A stretch of 64,000 bases of DNA from Thalassobacillus_A hwangdonensis (GCF_042675915.1 NZ_JBHTKL010000001.1:248001-312000); one strand, 5' to 3'. Numbered from the stretch's first letter, positions 14,930 through 23,531 are shown. Notes: a model not told the origin generated them from the letters alone. A program made the numbers and translations.

Positions 14930-15463
14930 GTGAAGCAGCATGCATGGGATTTTCCTGTATACCAGGTTGTAGGGTTTAAAAACAGTGGGAAAACGACAGT
15001 GATGAACCATCTCATCCACTTTTTAAAGAGCCAAGGAGTAAACGTTGCAACAATCAAACATCACGGCCATCATAGTAAACTTTCACCGAACCACCAGCTG
15101 ACAGATAGCTTCAGCCATAAAGAGTCCGGAGCGTTTTTGAGCGGGGTGGAAGGTGGCGGTTCATTCCAGTTGGATTATGATTCAAGAGTGGAATTGAAAT
15201 TAGAAGATCTATTACATATATACTCACGCTTCCAGCCGGATATTGTGCTAGTCGAGGGCTTCAAAAATGAAGCTTATCCTAAAATCCTGGTATTAGGTAA
15301 CGAAGAAGAAAGAGAGCTTCTGTATGAGCTGGAAGATGTACGTGTCATTATCAGTCGTGCTGATAGTAGTAAAGAAAATCTTCCGGAATATCACTTGAAT
15401 GAGGTGGTGAGTCAATGCGGCCGGATCATGCATCACTTAGAACGGGAGCGAAGCAGAAAATGA
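14930..15463 (+). CDS. mobB: molybdopterin-guanine dinucleotide biosynthesis protein B
   Basis: GTG at 14930 behind GGGGGAGAGGG. The 177-residue GTP-binding protein has a P-loop GFKNSGKTT near residue 15, followed by VATIKHHGHH and LVEGFKNEAYPKI, typical of MobB. It assists MobA in forming the guanine dinucleotide form of the molybdenum cofactor. It overlaps moaE by four bases (ATGA). Genes for MoaA, MoaB, MoaC, MoeA and MobA are not in this window. Confidence 0.92.
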   Translation: MKQHAWDFPVYQVVGFKNSGKTTVMNHLIHFLKSQGVNVATIKHHGHHSKLSPNHQLTDSFSHKESGAFLSGVEGGGSFQLDYDSRVELKLEDLLHIYSRFQPDIVLVEGFKNEAYPKILVLGNEEERELLYELEDVRVIISRADSSKENLPEYHLNEVVSQCGRIMHHLERERSRK

Positions 15464-15924
15464 AGAAGTTTTGGATCACCGATGGGAAGGTATCTATAGA
15501 AGAAGTAGTTGCACTTGTTACCAGAAGAGAAGCTGGGGCGATCAACACCTTTATAGGAACAGTGAGGGAGTTTACCAAAGGGAAAAAAACCTTATACCTT
15601 GATTATCAAGCCTATATTCCGATGGCAGAAAAGAAACTGATGCAGATCGGGGAGGAAATAAAGAAAAAATGGCCGGATGCGGAAACGGCAATTGTTCACC
15701 GTGTAGGGAGGCTTGATATTTCGGATATCGCAGTAGTCATAGCAGTATCAACTCCACATCGAGCTGATTCTTATGAAGCAAGCAGGTACGCAATAGAGCG
15801 GATAAAGGAAATTGTACCCATATGGAAAAAAGAGCATTGGGAAGATGGCGAGACATGGGTAGGAAATCAATTGGAAACAACACCGTATCCTAAAGGTTAT
15901 CCGGAGGTGAAGAACAATGATTAA
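15460..15924 (+). CDS. moaE: molybdopterin synthase catalytic subunit
   Basis: Start set at ATG 15460, which overlaps the mobB stop and follows GGGAG; an earlier start would lie deep inside mobB. 154 residues with GAINTFIGTVREFTKGK, LDYQAY, HRVGRLDISDIAVVIAVSTPHR and the catalytic-loop VPIWKKE, all MoaE hallmarks. With MoaD it inserts dithiolene sulphur into precursor Z. Its stop overlaps moaD by eight bases. Confidence 0.94.
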   Translation: MKKFWITDGKVSIEEVVALVTRREAGAINTFIGTVREFTKGKKTLYLDYQAYIPMAEKKLMQIGEEIKKKWPDAETAIVHRVGRLDISDIAVVIAVSTPHRADSYEASRYAIERIKEIVPIWKKEHWEDGETWVGNQLETTPYPKGYPEVKNND

Positions 15925-16150
15925 CATCTTATTATTTGCTGGTTTACAGGAGAAAGTCGGTAAAGAGTCTGTTCAGCTGGACATAGAAGCGGGAACGATC
16001 CAAAGCCTTCGAAAGCAGTTGAAAGAAAACTATCAACTGGATGAAATCGATACTGCAATGGCAGCCATCAATGAGGAGTATGCGACGGATGAATCTACTG
16101 TAACACTCGGAGATACCGTAGCATTCATACCACCGGTAAGCGGTGGATAA
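15917..16150 (+). CDS. moaD: molybdopterin synthase sulfur carrier subunit
   Basis: 77 residues, a ubiquitin-like fold ending VAFIPPVSGG; the terminal Gly-Gly is the thiocarboxylation site used to carry sulphur. The start overlaps moaE and follows GGAGG. Length is normal. Confidence 0.94.
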   Translation: MINILLFAGLQEKVGKESVQLDIEAGTIQSLRKQLKENYQLDEIDTAMAAINEEYATDESTVTLGDTVAFIPPVSGG

Positions 16151-16155
16151 AGAAT

Positions 16156-16191
16156 AATGGCCCCGATCCAATTGGATCAGGGCCATTTTTT
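16156..16191. terminator. bidirectional terminator
   Basis: AATGGCCC-GATCC pairs with GGATC-GGGCCATT, flanked by A and T runs, between the convergent moaD and uppP genes. Confidence 0.9.
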
Positions 16192-17012
16192 CAAGACAGA
16201 ATGATGATGGCGATGGCTCCTACAATGAAGCAGTAGAATGCGAAATATTTGAGGTTGCCTTGTGCCATGATATTCATAAACCATTTCAATGAGAAGTACG
16301 TGGCGATGATTGATGCCATGATCGCAAGCAACCACGGAATCATCAGACTTCTATCTTCAAGCCCGACAATGTCTCCGATAGAAAGGACCATCGTCCCTAG
16401 ACTGACGGGTATATATAATAGGAAAGAAAATCGCAACGCTGTATCCTGCTTCATGCCGAGCAGCATAGCTGCAACGATCGTAGCACCGGAACGGCTGATA
16501 CCAGGTACTAATGCCACTGCCTGGGCAAAACCGACAATGAGAGCATCTTTCCATGTAAGGTTCCCTTCTCCTTTGTTTCCACGAAGGTTACGAATGATCC
16601 ATAATGCTATCCCTGTGATAATCAGTGTAATCCCTATCATATACGGCTGATTGAAAGTAGTTCCGATCCAGTCTTCCAAAAGAATTCCCAGGACTGCAGC
16701 CGGAATTGTTCCAAGAATCAGGAATACGATGAAATTGTATTCAGACTTACTTTCCTCATTCTTATGAATGGCATAGGACCAGCCATTTTTCACAAGGCGT
16801 ATAATGTCTTTCCGATACACCAGTAATACTGCAATCAGTGAACCGAAGTTGACGAAGACTTCGAAAAGCAGTCCATCCGGGGCGATTCCGAAAATGTTTT
16901 TAAGCAATACTAGGTGCCCGCTAGAGGAAATCGGAATAGGTTCTGTGACACCTTGAAACAGGCCTAGAAAAATATATTTGATCAATAGCCATAAATCGCT
17001 GACAGCTTCCAT
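16191..17012 (-). CDS. uppP: undecaprenyl-diphosphate phosphatase
   Basis: Start at ATG 17012, eight bases after GGAGG. 273 residues and about eight membrane segments. The two active-site motifs are present: FQGVTEPIPISSSGHLVL (Glu and Ser-Gly-His) near residue 25 and LVPGISRSGATIVAA near residue 165. It recycles the C55 lipid carrier for cell-wall polymers. The PIPISSSGHL form differs from the more common LPISSTGHL of BacA, placing it in a distinct subgroup seen in bacilli; more than one UppP per genome is usual. Confidence 0.93.
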   Translation of the reverse strand: MEAVSDLWLLIKYIFLGLFQGVTEPIPISSSGHLVLLKNIFGIAPDGLLFEVFVNFGSLIAVLLVYRKDIIRLVKNGWSYAIHKNEESKSEYNFIVFLILGTIPAAVLGILLEDWIGTTFNQPYMIGITLIITGIALWIIRNLRGNKGEGNLTWKDALIVGFAQAVALVPGISRSGATIVAAMLLGMKQDTALRFSFLLYIPVSLGTMVLSIGDIVGLEDRSLMIPWLLAIMASIIATYFSLKWFMNIMAQGNLKYFAFYCFIVGAIAIIILS

Positions 17013-17103
17013 GTGGCTTACCTCCAAAAGATTTATCTTGTATTATGTCATCCTGCACACCACATCCATTAGTTGAATATCTTGGATTTATGGAGGTGGT
17101 TGA

Positions 17104-17433
17104 ATGAAAAGAAATCATGATTATCATCCAATGTATGACCAAGCTGTCCAGCATATGCATTTGCCAGTTGTATTATCATTAGCTGATGGTCAGCAATTGG
17201 AAGGTGTCGTTGTCCATGTAGATGGAGAATTCGTCTATATCGATGTTCCTGAATCCCAGTCGCAGGATACAAGGGACGCATCCCGTCAGTATGGGTATGG
17301 ACCTTATGGGTATCCTGGTTATGGTTACCCTGGGTATGGCTATCCACCTTATGGCGGTTACGGAGCACGAAGGCTGATTTTGCCTTTGGCTGCTTTAGTT
17401 GCTATCAGTGCACTTGGCGCCGCCTGGTATTAA
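17104..17433 (+). CDS. hypothetical protein with Gly-Tyr-Pro repeats
   Basis: ATG at 17104, eight bases after GGAGG. Residues 15-50 (HLPVVLSLADGQQLEGVVVH, then DGEFVYIDV) have the strand pattern of an Sm-like small barrel. Residues 62-88 are a Tyr/Gly/Pro repeat with YGYPGYGYPGYGYP at its core, and a hydrophobic helix (LILPLAALVAISALGAAWY) ends the protein. I know of no assigned function. The architecture suggests a membrane- or envelope-attached protein, perhaps spore-related. Conserved small genes yjzC and yjzD follow. Confidence 0.7.
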   Translation: MKRNHDYHPMYDQAVQHMHLPVVLSLADGQQLEGVVVHVDGEFVYIDVPESQSQDTRDASRQYGYGPYGYPGYGYPGYGYPPYGGYGARRLILPLAALVAISALGAAWY

Positions 17434-17486
17434 TAATTTCAATTCGCGCATGCTAATTCATATAAAGAAAAGAAGGAGTGTGCGCA

Positions 17487-17666
17487 ATGGGGCAAAGACA
17501 TCAATTCAAAGAAGGGGATCATGCACCCAATAATGGAAAATATGTAGAAATAGGTGAAACGGGCAGCATGGTCACTGACCCTCAGCAAATTGAATTGAAA
17601 GCTGGAGATCGCTTTCCCGAAACGACGAATCATAACCGGGTTTGGACCTATAAACGAAAACCTTGA
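17487..17666 (+). CDS. yjzC: YjzC family protein
   Basis: 59 residues from ATG 17487 with AAGAAGGAG upstream. MGQRHQFKEGDHAPNNGKYV, then EIGETGSMV and GDRFPETTNHNRVWTYKRK match the YjzC family of small soluble proteins in bacilli. Function unknown. In B. subtilis yjzC and yjzD also lie between the arg operon and med; the arg genes are absent here. Confidence 0.88.
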   Translation: MGQRHQFKEGDHAPNNGKYVEIGETGSMVTDPQQIELKAGDRFPETTNHNRVWTYKRKP

Positions 17667-17678
17667 TTGGTAACGATG

Positions 17679-17709
17679 AAAAGTCGCGCTAAGCTAGCGC
17701 GACTTTTTG
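17679..17709 (+). terminator. terminator after yjzC
   Basis: AAAAGTCGCGCTA and TAGCGCGACTTTTT with a three-base loop; it can also serve the minus strand. Confidence 0.9.
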
Positions 17710-17732
17710 CATCATGTAAGTATTCATTTCAA

Positions 17733-17906
17733 TCACGCTTCGTCTTTGATCAACCCTTCGCCAAGCACGACGCTGGCAATTGAGAATAAAACAGTCAAAA
17801 CAACTACTTGCATAATTGTAAAGTCAGCCCCACCCATATTGCTGATAACATAGGTAATCATGAAGCTTAATAAAAATGCCCAGAAAATTGTCCAAAAAAA
17901 TCGCAT
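17733..17906 (-). CDS. yjzD: DUF2929 family small membrane protein (YjzD-like)
   Basis: A 57-residue frame on the minus strand: MRFFWTIFWAFLLSFMITYV, a short loop NMGGADF, a second helix VVVLTVLFSIASVVLGEG, then IKDEA. GAGGTGA precedes the ATG. Two membrane helices and the position beside yjzC match YjzD/DUF2929. Function unknown. Confidence 0.8.
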   Translation of the reverse strand: MRFFWTIFWAFLLSFMITYVISNMGGADFTIMQVVVLTVLFSIASVVLGEGLIKDEA

Positions 17907-18047
17907 GTTCGCTCACCTCATTTGCACATTCTTCATTCAGTTTACCAAAACCAATGGAAAAAATAAATATGAAATCGTTTTCCTTGAAGGAATATTTGAA
18001 TAACGAGGTCGAGTTAATGAATAGAGTGGTAGTGAGGAGGGACAGTG

Positions 18048-18614
18048 ATGGCCTATTTCATTCAACCATGTTTTCATTGGATCGGTTTTCATCTAGTCGA
18101 ATATTTATTGAAAAATGGGCAGGAAGTGATTGGGGTGGACCCCATTGATTCAGATAAAGAAGAGTTCAAGTACCTATGGATTGGACGTAACAGCAATTTC
18201 CAGCATTTCCGCACCAGACTGGGGATGGAAAAGCATTGTGATACAGAGCATATTGAGAGGGAATTTGTAATTGATAATGAGAAAGGAACAATTACGATGG
18301 AGGTTTCTAATATAAAAAGGCAAGAGAAAAAAGAGGAATACGTTCTCCCAGTCCCCCATTTATACGGGGAGTGGATGCCGAGAGATGAGGAAACCCTGAA
18401 TATGAACGGCGAACGAATTAGTGTAGAGGATTACATTAAGCGTGAGGATACAGTATATATAGAAGATTTTGTTCACCAGTTGTTAAGATGGAAGGACTCT
18501 GATAGCAGGAATGAAGAGCCCTCATTCATAAGTGATAATCATAAGTCCGATGATCAGATGGTGAAACGCTTAAATGAACATTATATGAAATATCGGATAT
18601 ATTATGAAAGTTAA
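18048..18614 (+). CDS. YjaU-like protein with degenerate Rossmann N-terminus
   Basis: ATG at 18048, eight bases after GAGGAGG. The 188 residues open MAYFIQPCFHWIGFHLVEYL and continue LKNGQEVIGVDPID. This is the beta-alpha-beta pattern of an extended SDR/NAD-dependent epimerase, but the first two glycines of GxxGxxG are replaced and the catalytic half is missing. The rest is charged and has no recognisable motif except LPVPHLYGEWMPRDEETL, which recalls the active-site region of nucleotide-sugar epimerases. Nucleotide binding is doubtful. Its place between yjzD and med matches B. subtilis yjaU. Confidence 0.65.
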   Translation: MAYFIQPCFHWIGFHLVEYLLKNGQEVIGVDPIDSDKEEFKYLWIGRNSNFQHFRTRLGMEKHCDTEHIEREFVIDNEKGTITMEVSNIKRQEKKEEYVLPVPHLYGEWMPRDEETLNMNGERISVEDYIKREDTVYIEDFVHQLLRWKDSDSRNEEPSFISDNHKSDDQMVKRLNEHYMKYRIYYES

Positions 18615-18705
18615 GTAAACTTTGCACCTGCTTCATTTACATTCATCTTGATTTCAAGTTAAAATAAAGAAAACGACTCGGTTGACTATTGTAGGAGTGC
18701 TGGCA

Positions 18706-19659
18706 TTGAAGAAGATAATGATTATCACACTTATGACATTTATATCTTTAGTTGGATGTAGTGCAGGTGCAGGAGAAGGAAACATCCAATCTGTTGGAAT
18801 GCTTGTGGAAACGACGGTCCATGATCAGGCCTGGGGACAAAAAGGATATAAAGGTCTATTGGAAATCAAAGATGAGTATGATGTAGATGTATATTTCAAA
18901 GAAGGCATCACATCACAAGCGGAAGTGAACAAGGCAGTAGATGAACTGGCTGATAAAGGTGTGAAAATCATCTTTGGCCACAGCAGTACGTATGGAGAAC
19001 ATTTTCAACGTATTCATGAGTCCTTCCCGGAAATACAGTTCATTTATTTTAACGGTGGATTCACCGCAGAGAATGTAACGAGCCTGAATTTCAGTGCTAA
19101 TGCAATGGGTTTTTTCGGGGGTGTCGTTGCAGGTGGAATGACCGAGACCAATCAAGTGGGAATCATTGCGGCACATGAATGGCAGCCTGAAGTGGAAGGA
19201 TTTTTTGAAGGGGTCAATTATGAAAACCCTGATGCTGACATCCATCTTAACTTCGTAGGCAGCTGGGATGATAAAGAGAAGGCACTGCAACTGTATCAGA
19301 TGATGGAGAAGACTGAAGCGGATGTGTTTTATCCGACTGGAGACAGTTTCAGCTCGTTGATTATCCAGGAAATCCAGGATGACGGCAACTTTGCAATCGG
19401 CTATGTAAATGATCAGTCCAATTTAGGAAAGAACACCGTACTGACAAGCACTGTACAGAATGTAGAGGTCCTCTATATAGATGCGATGGAAAAAGCGGTG
19501 AACGGAGAATTGCCGGGTGATGTAATTGAATATGATTTCAAGGAAAATGCGATTTCGATGGGGGCCTTCAGTGATCAAGTACCTGATGCATTGAAGGAAA
19601 AAGTACAAGGCTATATCGAATCATATAAAGCTACTGGGAAATTGCCATATGAAAATTAA
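18706..19659 (+). CDS. med: Med-type BMP-family lipoprotein
   Basis: Start taken as TTG 18706 (MKKIMIITLMTF), nine bases after AGGAG; an upstream TTG at 18682 lacks a Shine-Dalgarno. 317 residues with lipobox LVGC (Cys18). VGMLVETTVHDQAWGQKGYK is the opening of the basic membrane protein (BMP/Med) fold, followed by NGGFTAENVTSLNFSANAMGF. B. subtilis Med is a positive factor for comK expression, but the ligand is unclear; nucleoside binding is known for related PnrA/BmpA proteins. The comZ gene that follows med in B. subtilis is not seen here. Confidence 0.85.
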   Translation: MKKIMIITLMTFISLVGCSAGAGEGNIQSVGMLVETTVHDQAWGQKGYKGLLEIKDEYDVDVYFKEGITSQAEVNKAVDELADKGVKIIFGHSSTYGEHFQRIHESFPEIQFIYFNGGFTAENVTSLNFSANAMGFFGGVVAGGMTETNQVGIIAAHEWQPEVEGFFEGVNYENPDADIHLNFVGSWDDKEKALQLYQMMEKTEADVFYPTGDSFSSLIIQEIQDDGNFAIGYVNDQSNLGKNTVLTSTVQNVEVLYIDAMEKAVNGELPGDVIEYDFKENAISMGAFSDQVPDALKEKVQGYIESYKATGKLPYEN

Positions 19660-19723
19660 AAAAGGATGTCTCAGCCGTTACTTCTTCTTTATTGAAGGAG
19701 AATGGCTGAGGCATCCTTTTCTT
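19660..19723 (+). terminator. terminator after med
   Basis: AAAAGGATG-CTCAGCC pairs with GGCTGAG-CATCCTTTT, with a 27-base loop. Confidence 0.88.
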
Positions 19724-19771
19724 AATAAAATGACAATGTGCATCAGGACATGGAAATCGGGTTTCAGTACT

Positions 19772-19978
19772 TTACTTCGGTCCTTTGAATTTGCTGATTT
19801 TTTCTGACATTTGTTTGACATAAGGGGAGAAGGATTGGTAGGTGTCGGACATCGTCTGCATGAATGTCACCCAATCAAACGGGCTGTCCTCACTTTCATT
19901 CAGCTCTTTTTTATCTTCTGGGTCATTTTTTCTACCGAACATCATCTCATCGAAACGGCCTCGATCGGACTTTCGCAT
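19772..19978 (-). CDS. small hypothetical protein between med and fabH
   Basis: 68 residues from the ATG at 19978, behind GGAGGTGG. The first half is charged (MRKSDRGRFDEMMFGRKNDP), the second a helix WVTFMQTMSDTYQSFSPYVK ending in ISKFKGPK, resembling the C-terminal region of YppG/YqfQ-like spore-associated proteins. Position between med and fabH on the opposite strand recalls B. subtilis yjzB. Function unknown. Confidence 0.6.
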   Translation of the reverse strand: MRKSDRGRFDEMMFGRKNDPEDKKELNESEDSPFDWVTFMQTMSDTYQSFSPYVKQMSEKISKFKGPK

Positions 19979-20039
19979 AGCACCACCTCCTAGTGCTAGT
20001 TTATGCATCAGGAAGGTGGGATTGTGGGCTCGATACCTC

Positions 20040-20084
20040 TTGATTAAATAGAAAGAATACATTAATATTAGTACCAAGTCATAA
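20040..20084 (+). promoter_or_regulatory. fabH-fabF promoter with FapR-like operator
   Basis: TTGATT (20040-20045) and TAATAT (20063-20068) are 17 bases apart. TTAGTACCAAGTCATAA (20068-20084) overlaps the end of the -10 element and closely matches the FapR operator TTAGTACCTnnTnCTAA. FapR represses fatty-acid genes unless bound by malonyl-CoA. A second such site lies upstream of fabI (50346-50362). Confidence 0.75.
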
Positions 20085-20122
20085 CAATTGATAATAACAC
20101 TACCTCTAAAGGGGATGGAAAT

Positions 20123-21055
20123 ATGAATGCTGGTATTTTAGGAACTGGGCACTATGTACCTGAAAAAGTCCTTACCAATCGTGATTTGGAGAAAATGGTA
20201 GACACGGATGATGAATGGATCAAAGGGAGAACAGGCATTGAAGAAAGACGCATCGCTGAAGATGATATGGACACCTCCCATATGGCGTTCTTGGCAGCGG
20301 AAATGGCACTTGATAAAGCAGGTTTGACTGGGGAAGACTTGGATATGATCCTTGTTGCTACAGTAACACCGGATAAGCCATTCCCTTCGGTTGCAACCAT
20401 GCTGCAGGAGCGGCTCGGCGCAAGGAATATTGCTGCGATGGATTTGAGCGCGGCCTGTTCTGGATTCATGTATGGATTGATTACCGCGAAGCAATTCATT
20501 GAAACGAATGCATATAAGAACATTCTCGTGGTTGGAGTGGAGAAATTATCGAAAATCACCGACTGGGCTGACCGGAATACATGTGTTCTGTTTGGGGATG
20601 GTGCAGGAGCGGCAGTCGTCGGCCCTGTAAGTGAAGGAAAAGGAATCCTTTCTTTTGAACTTGGAGCAGATGGCACTGGAGGTAAACACCTTTACCAGAA
20701 TGAGCACATCGTGATGAACGGCAGGGAAGTATTCAAATTCGCCGTAAGACAGATGCCGGAATCGTCCGTAAACGTAGTGGAAAAAATCGGTTTCAAAAAA
20801 GAAGATGTTGATTACTTGATCCCGCACCAGGCGAATATCAGGATCATGGAAGCAGCGAGACAGCGTCTCGGCATTTCAGAAGAGAAAATGTCCAAATCTG
20901 TCCAGAAATACGGAAATACATCTGCAGCATCCATTCCGATTGCATTATCAGAAGACGTAGCAGATGGTAAAATAAAAGAAGATGATCTTATTGTACTGGT
21001 AGGATTCGGAGGCGGCCTTACATGGGGCGCTGTAGCAATCCGCTGGGGAAAGTAA
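20123..21055 (+). CDS. fabH: beta-ketoacyl-ACP synthase III
   Basis: 310 residues; catalytic triad Cys112 (DLSAACSGFMYG), His235 (LIPHQAN) and Asn265 (YGNTSAAS) all present. FabH condenses malonyl-ACP with a short, often branched, acyl-CoA and starts fatty-acid synthesis. Start follows AAAGGGGATGG. It is followed 19 bases later by fabF, and the FapR-like operator upstream indicates coupling to malonyl-CoA level. Confidence 0.96.
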   Translation: MNAGILGTGHYVPEKVLTNRDLEKMVDTDDEWIKGRTGIEERRIAEDDMDTSHMAFLAAEMALDKAGLTGEDLDMILVATVTPDKPFPSVATMLQERLGARNIAAMDLSAACSGFMYGLITAKQFIETNAYKNILVVGVEKLSKITDWADRNTCVLFGDGAGAAVVGPVSEGKGILSFELGADGTGGKHLYQNEHIVMNGREVFKFAVRQMPESSVNVVEKIGFKKEDVDYLIPHQANIRIMEAARQRLGISEEKMSKSVQKYGNTSAASIPIALSEDVADGKIKEDDLIVLVGFGGGLTWGAVAIRWGK

Positions 21056-21074
21056 GAAGGAGGACGTTTGAGAG

Positions 21075-22316
21075 ATGGAAAATAAAAGACGAGTTGTAAT
21101 CACTGGTATGGGAGCTGTTTCTCCCGTTGGGAATACAGTAGAGGACATGTGGGATAGCATCAAGAATGGTAAATCCGGTATCGACTACATCACAAAAGTG
21201 GATAAAGAAAATTACCCTGCTAAAGTAGCTGCAGAAGTGAAAGATTTCGATGTCACTCAATTTATTGATAAAAAAGAAGCCCGTCGTATGGATTTATTTA
21301 CACAATACGCAGTTTCTTCTGCTTTGATGGCGGTGAAAGATGCCGATTTGGAAATTACAGAAGAACTTGCGCCCCGCACAGGTGTATGGATCGGATCGGG
21401 CATAGGTGGAATGGGAACATACGAAGAACAGTTCGAGAAGTTCCTTGAGAAAGGATATCGTCGTGTAAGTCCATTTTTCATCCCGATGATGATTCCGGAT
21501 ATGGCTGCCGGACAAGTTTCCATCACGCTTGGAGCTAAAGGAATCAATTCCTGTTCCGTTACAGCGTGTGCCTCCGGTACGAACTCGATCGGCGATGCGT
21601 TCAAAGTCATCCAGCGTGGAGATGCGGACGTTATGATCACTGGTGGTACAGAATCGCCGATGAACAAGATGTCGTTTGCAGGGTTCTCTGCAATGAAAGC
21701 ATTGACGTTCAACGATGATCCAGCAACAGCAAGTCGTCCGTTCGATAAGAACCGTGATGGTTTCGTTATGGGAGAAGGCGCAGGAATTCTCGTGCTTGAA
21801 ACATTGGAGTCTGCGAAAAAACGTGGAGCGAAAATCTACGGCGAAATCGTAGGTTATGGCTCGACTGGAGATGCACACCACATCACTGCTCCAGCACCAG
21901 AAGGAGAAGGGGCGGTTCGGTCGATGCAGCAGGCAATCAATGATGCGGGTATGAAGCCGGCTGAAATCGATTATATGAATGCACATGGAACATCGACTGA
22001 ATTGAACGATAAGTTTGAAACGATGGCAGTCAAGCAAGTATTTGGTGAGCACGCAAACAAGTTGGCGATCTCTTCTACCAAATCAATGACGGGACATTTA
22101 CTAGGAGCAGCTGGTGCCATCGAAGCGATCATTTCATTGAAGGCAATCGGAGATGGCATCCTGCCTCCAACAATCAATTATGAAACACCAGACCCAGAAT
22201 GTGACCTTGATTATGTACCGAATGAGGCTCGTTCCCAGGAAGTGAATGCCGTAATCAGTAATTCACTTGGTTTCGGTGGTCATAATGCAACACTGATTTT
22301 CAAGAAATATGAATAG
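21075..22316 (+). CDS. fabF: beta-ketoacyl-ACP synthase II
   Basis: 413 residues with active-site Cys165 (VTACASGTN), His304 (MNAHGTSTELND), Lys336 and His341 (STKSMTGHLLGAAGA). It elongates acyl-ACP. The start follows GAAGGAGG. Second gene of the fabH-fabF operon, ending at a strong terminator. Confidence 0.97.
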   Translation: MENKRRVVITGMGAVSPVGNTVEDMWDSIKNGKSGIDYITKVDKENYPAKVAAEVKDFDVTQFIDKKEARRMDLFTQYAVSSALMAVKDADLEITEELAPRTGVWIGSGIGGMGTYEEQFEKFLEKGYRRVSPFFIPMMIPDMAAGQVSITLGAKGINSCSVTACASGTNSIGDAFKVIQRGDADVMITGGTESPMNKMSFAGFSAMKALTFNDDPATASRPFDKNRDGFVMGEGAGILVLETLESAKKRGAKIYGEIVGYGSTGDAHHITAPAPEGEGAVRSMQQAINDAGMKPAEIDYMNAHGTSTELNDKFETMAVKQVFGEHANKLAISSTKSMTGHLLGAAGAIEAIISLKAIGDGILPPTINYETPDPECDLDYVPNEARSQEVNAVISNSLGFGGHNATLIFKKYE

Positions 22317-22330
22317 ATTTGCTATCATTA

Positions 22331-22365
22331 AAATCCGCACCTCATAAAGGGTGCGGATTTTTTTT
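22331..22365 (+). terminator. terminator after fabF
   Basis: AAATCCGCACC and GGTGCGGATTT with a T run. Confidence 0.93.
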
Positions 22366-22441
22366 GTGAATTTACCTTTGTAACGTATGTTTTTTAAATT
22401 CTTACATATATATCTACCAACATGGACGAGCAGGAGGAGTG

Positions 22442-22660
22442 GTGCAGTTGATCCAATGGTTCATTTTTTTAATCGGGTTCGGATTCACTGTCACCGGCGG
22501 CACTTCTCTGATCGGTTACATGAATCTGTTGCCTGCAGGAATGTCCTGGCAGGAATATGTCATTTTCATTCAGTCCAGGATGGAATGCTGGTTGTTTTTA
22601 ATCGGATTATTATTGATGTTATTGAGCACGTTGAAAATAGGAAGAAATCCTTGCCAATAA
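22442..22660 (+). CDS. small two-helix membrane protein
   Basis: Follows AGGAGG; start could be GTG 22439, GTG 22442 or TTG 22448. About 72 residues with two hydrophobic helices, WFIFLIGFGFTVTGGTSLIG and WLFLIGLLLMLLSTL, joined by a loop holding SWQEYVIFIQSRME. No family that I can name; function unknown. Located between fabF and yjbA. Confidence 0.65.
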   Translation: MQLIQWFIFLIGFGFTVTGGTSLIGYMNLLPAGMSWQEYVIFIQSRMECWLFLIGLLLMLLSTLKIGRNPCQ

Positions 22661-22741
22661 TTTGAACTTCAGAATAAAAGTTCCATAACTCGACCATACT
22701 GAAGGCAAATGAAACCTATAGATGGAAGGTGAGGACCTAAT

Positions 22742-23506
22742 ATGTTGTACATGCACGACGTCTGGGTAAACTGGTTTGAAGGCGAAGAAAATGGATATAA
22801 TGTGTGCCATTTTCATGAATGGCGGAAAGAGGATGGCATCGAATTGCTCGACCAGGCACCGTTGCTGCTAGTATCCGAGGAACTATACCAATATATCGAA
22901 AATGACCTCCAAGATCTTCCCATCAGCTTGCTGGAATCGATACATCGTAGAGCATACTTAAGAAAGAACCAGGAAAGAAAAACACTGGATTATGCTGCAA
23001 TCGTCACAAATGGGGAAACCGTCATTGCGTTCGACACATTAGGCTACACCCTGCCAGTCAGGAAGAGCAGATTGATTCCGCGTCAGGAGCGGTTGGCTCT
23101 GGAAATGGTCGACGGTCAGAAAGTTTCTACATTTGAATGGAATGTAGACATGACAGATAAGGAACACCACATCCTTTCCCTTTCTCCGGAGCAAATGCTG
23201 GGACTGACACGTAAAGAGCGCCAACTGAAGCAGTTATTGATGATGGCTTTGGATCAATTGAAACAAACAGATAATCTGCAGGAAATCAGATATTGGCTCA
23301 CAGAGTGGGATCCTTCTGAATATAGCCGTATATGTGAACTGAGCATGGAAGAATCATGGCAGCGCTTATATGATGGAACTACCGTAGGGTGGGGAAGAGA
23401 GCACGAAGAATTATGCGGAAAACTCATAAAAGGCCAGCCATTCTTTGAAAAGATATGGGAACTTGAAAATGAAAAAGCAGAAACAAGTTTAAAAAAGCAG
23501 AATTGA
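22742..23506 (+). CDS. yjbA: YjbA family protein (DUF3603)
   Basis: 254 residues from ATG 22742, behind GGAAGGTGAGG. Begins MLYMHDVWVNWFEGEENGYN and contains DYAAIVTNGETVIAFDTLGY followed by IPRQERLALEMV, typical of the YjbA/DUF3603 family. Soluble, function unknown. It always lies near trpS in bacilli, here convergent to it. Confidence 0.88.
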   Translation: MLYMHDVWVNWFEGEENGYNVCHFHEWRKEDGIELLDQAPLLLVSEELYQYIENDLQDLPISLLESIHRRAYLRKNQERKTLDYAAIVTNGETVIAFDTLGYTLPVRKSRLIPRQERLALEMVDGQKVSTFEWNVDMTDKEHHILSLSPEQMLGLTRKERQLKQLLMMALDQLKQTDNLQEIRYWLTEWDPSEYSRICELSMEESWQRLYDGTTVGWGREHEELCGKLIKGQPFFEKIWELENEKAETSLKKQN

Positions 23507-23531
23507 AGGCTTCCTTCAATTCTGCTTTTCT
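23493..23531. terminator. bidirectional terminator between yjbA and trpS
   Basis: AAAAGCAGAATTGAAGG and CCTTCAATTCTGCTTTT form a 17-base stem that includes the last codons of yjbA. Confidence 0.92.

Noticed and set aside
18706..20122. comZ gene after med
   Set aside because: No plus-strand frame with a Shine-Dalgarno and the ComZ pattern lies between med and fabH; only a terminator, a minus-strand small gene and the fabH promoter are present.
21294..22052. 252-codon frame antisense to fabF
   Set aside because: A shadow of a strongly coding gene; the product is rich in Cys, His and Arg with no domain or start signal.
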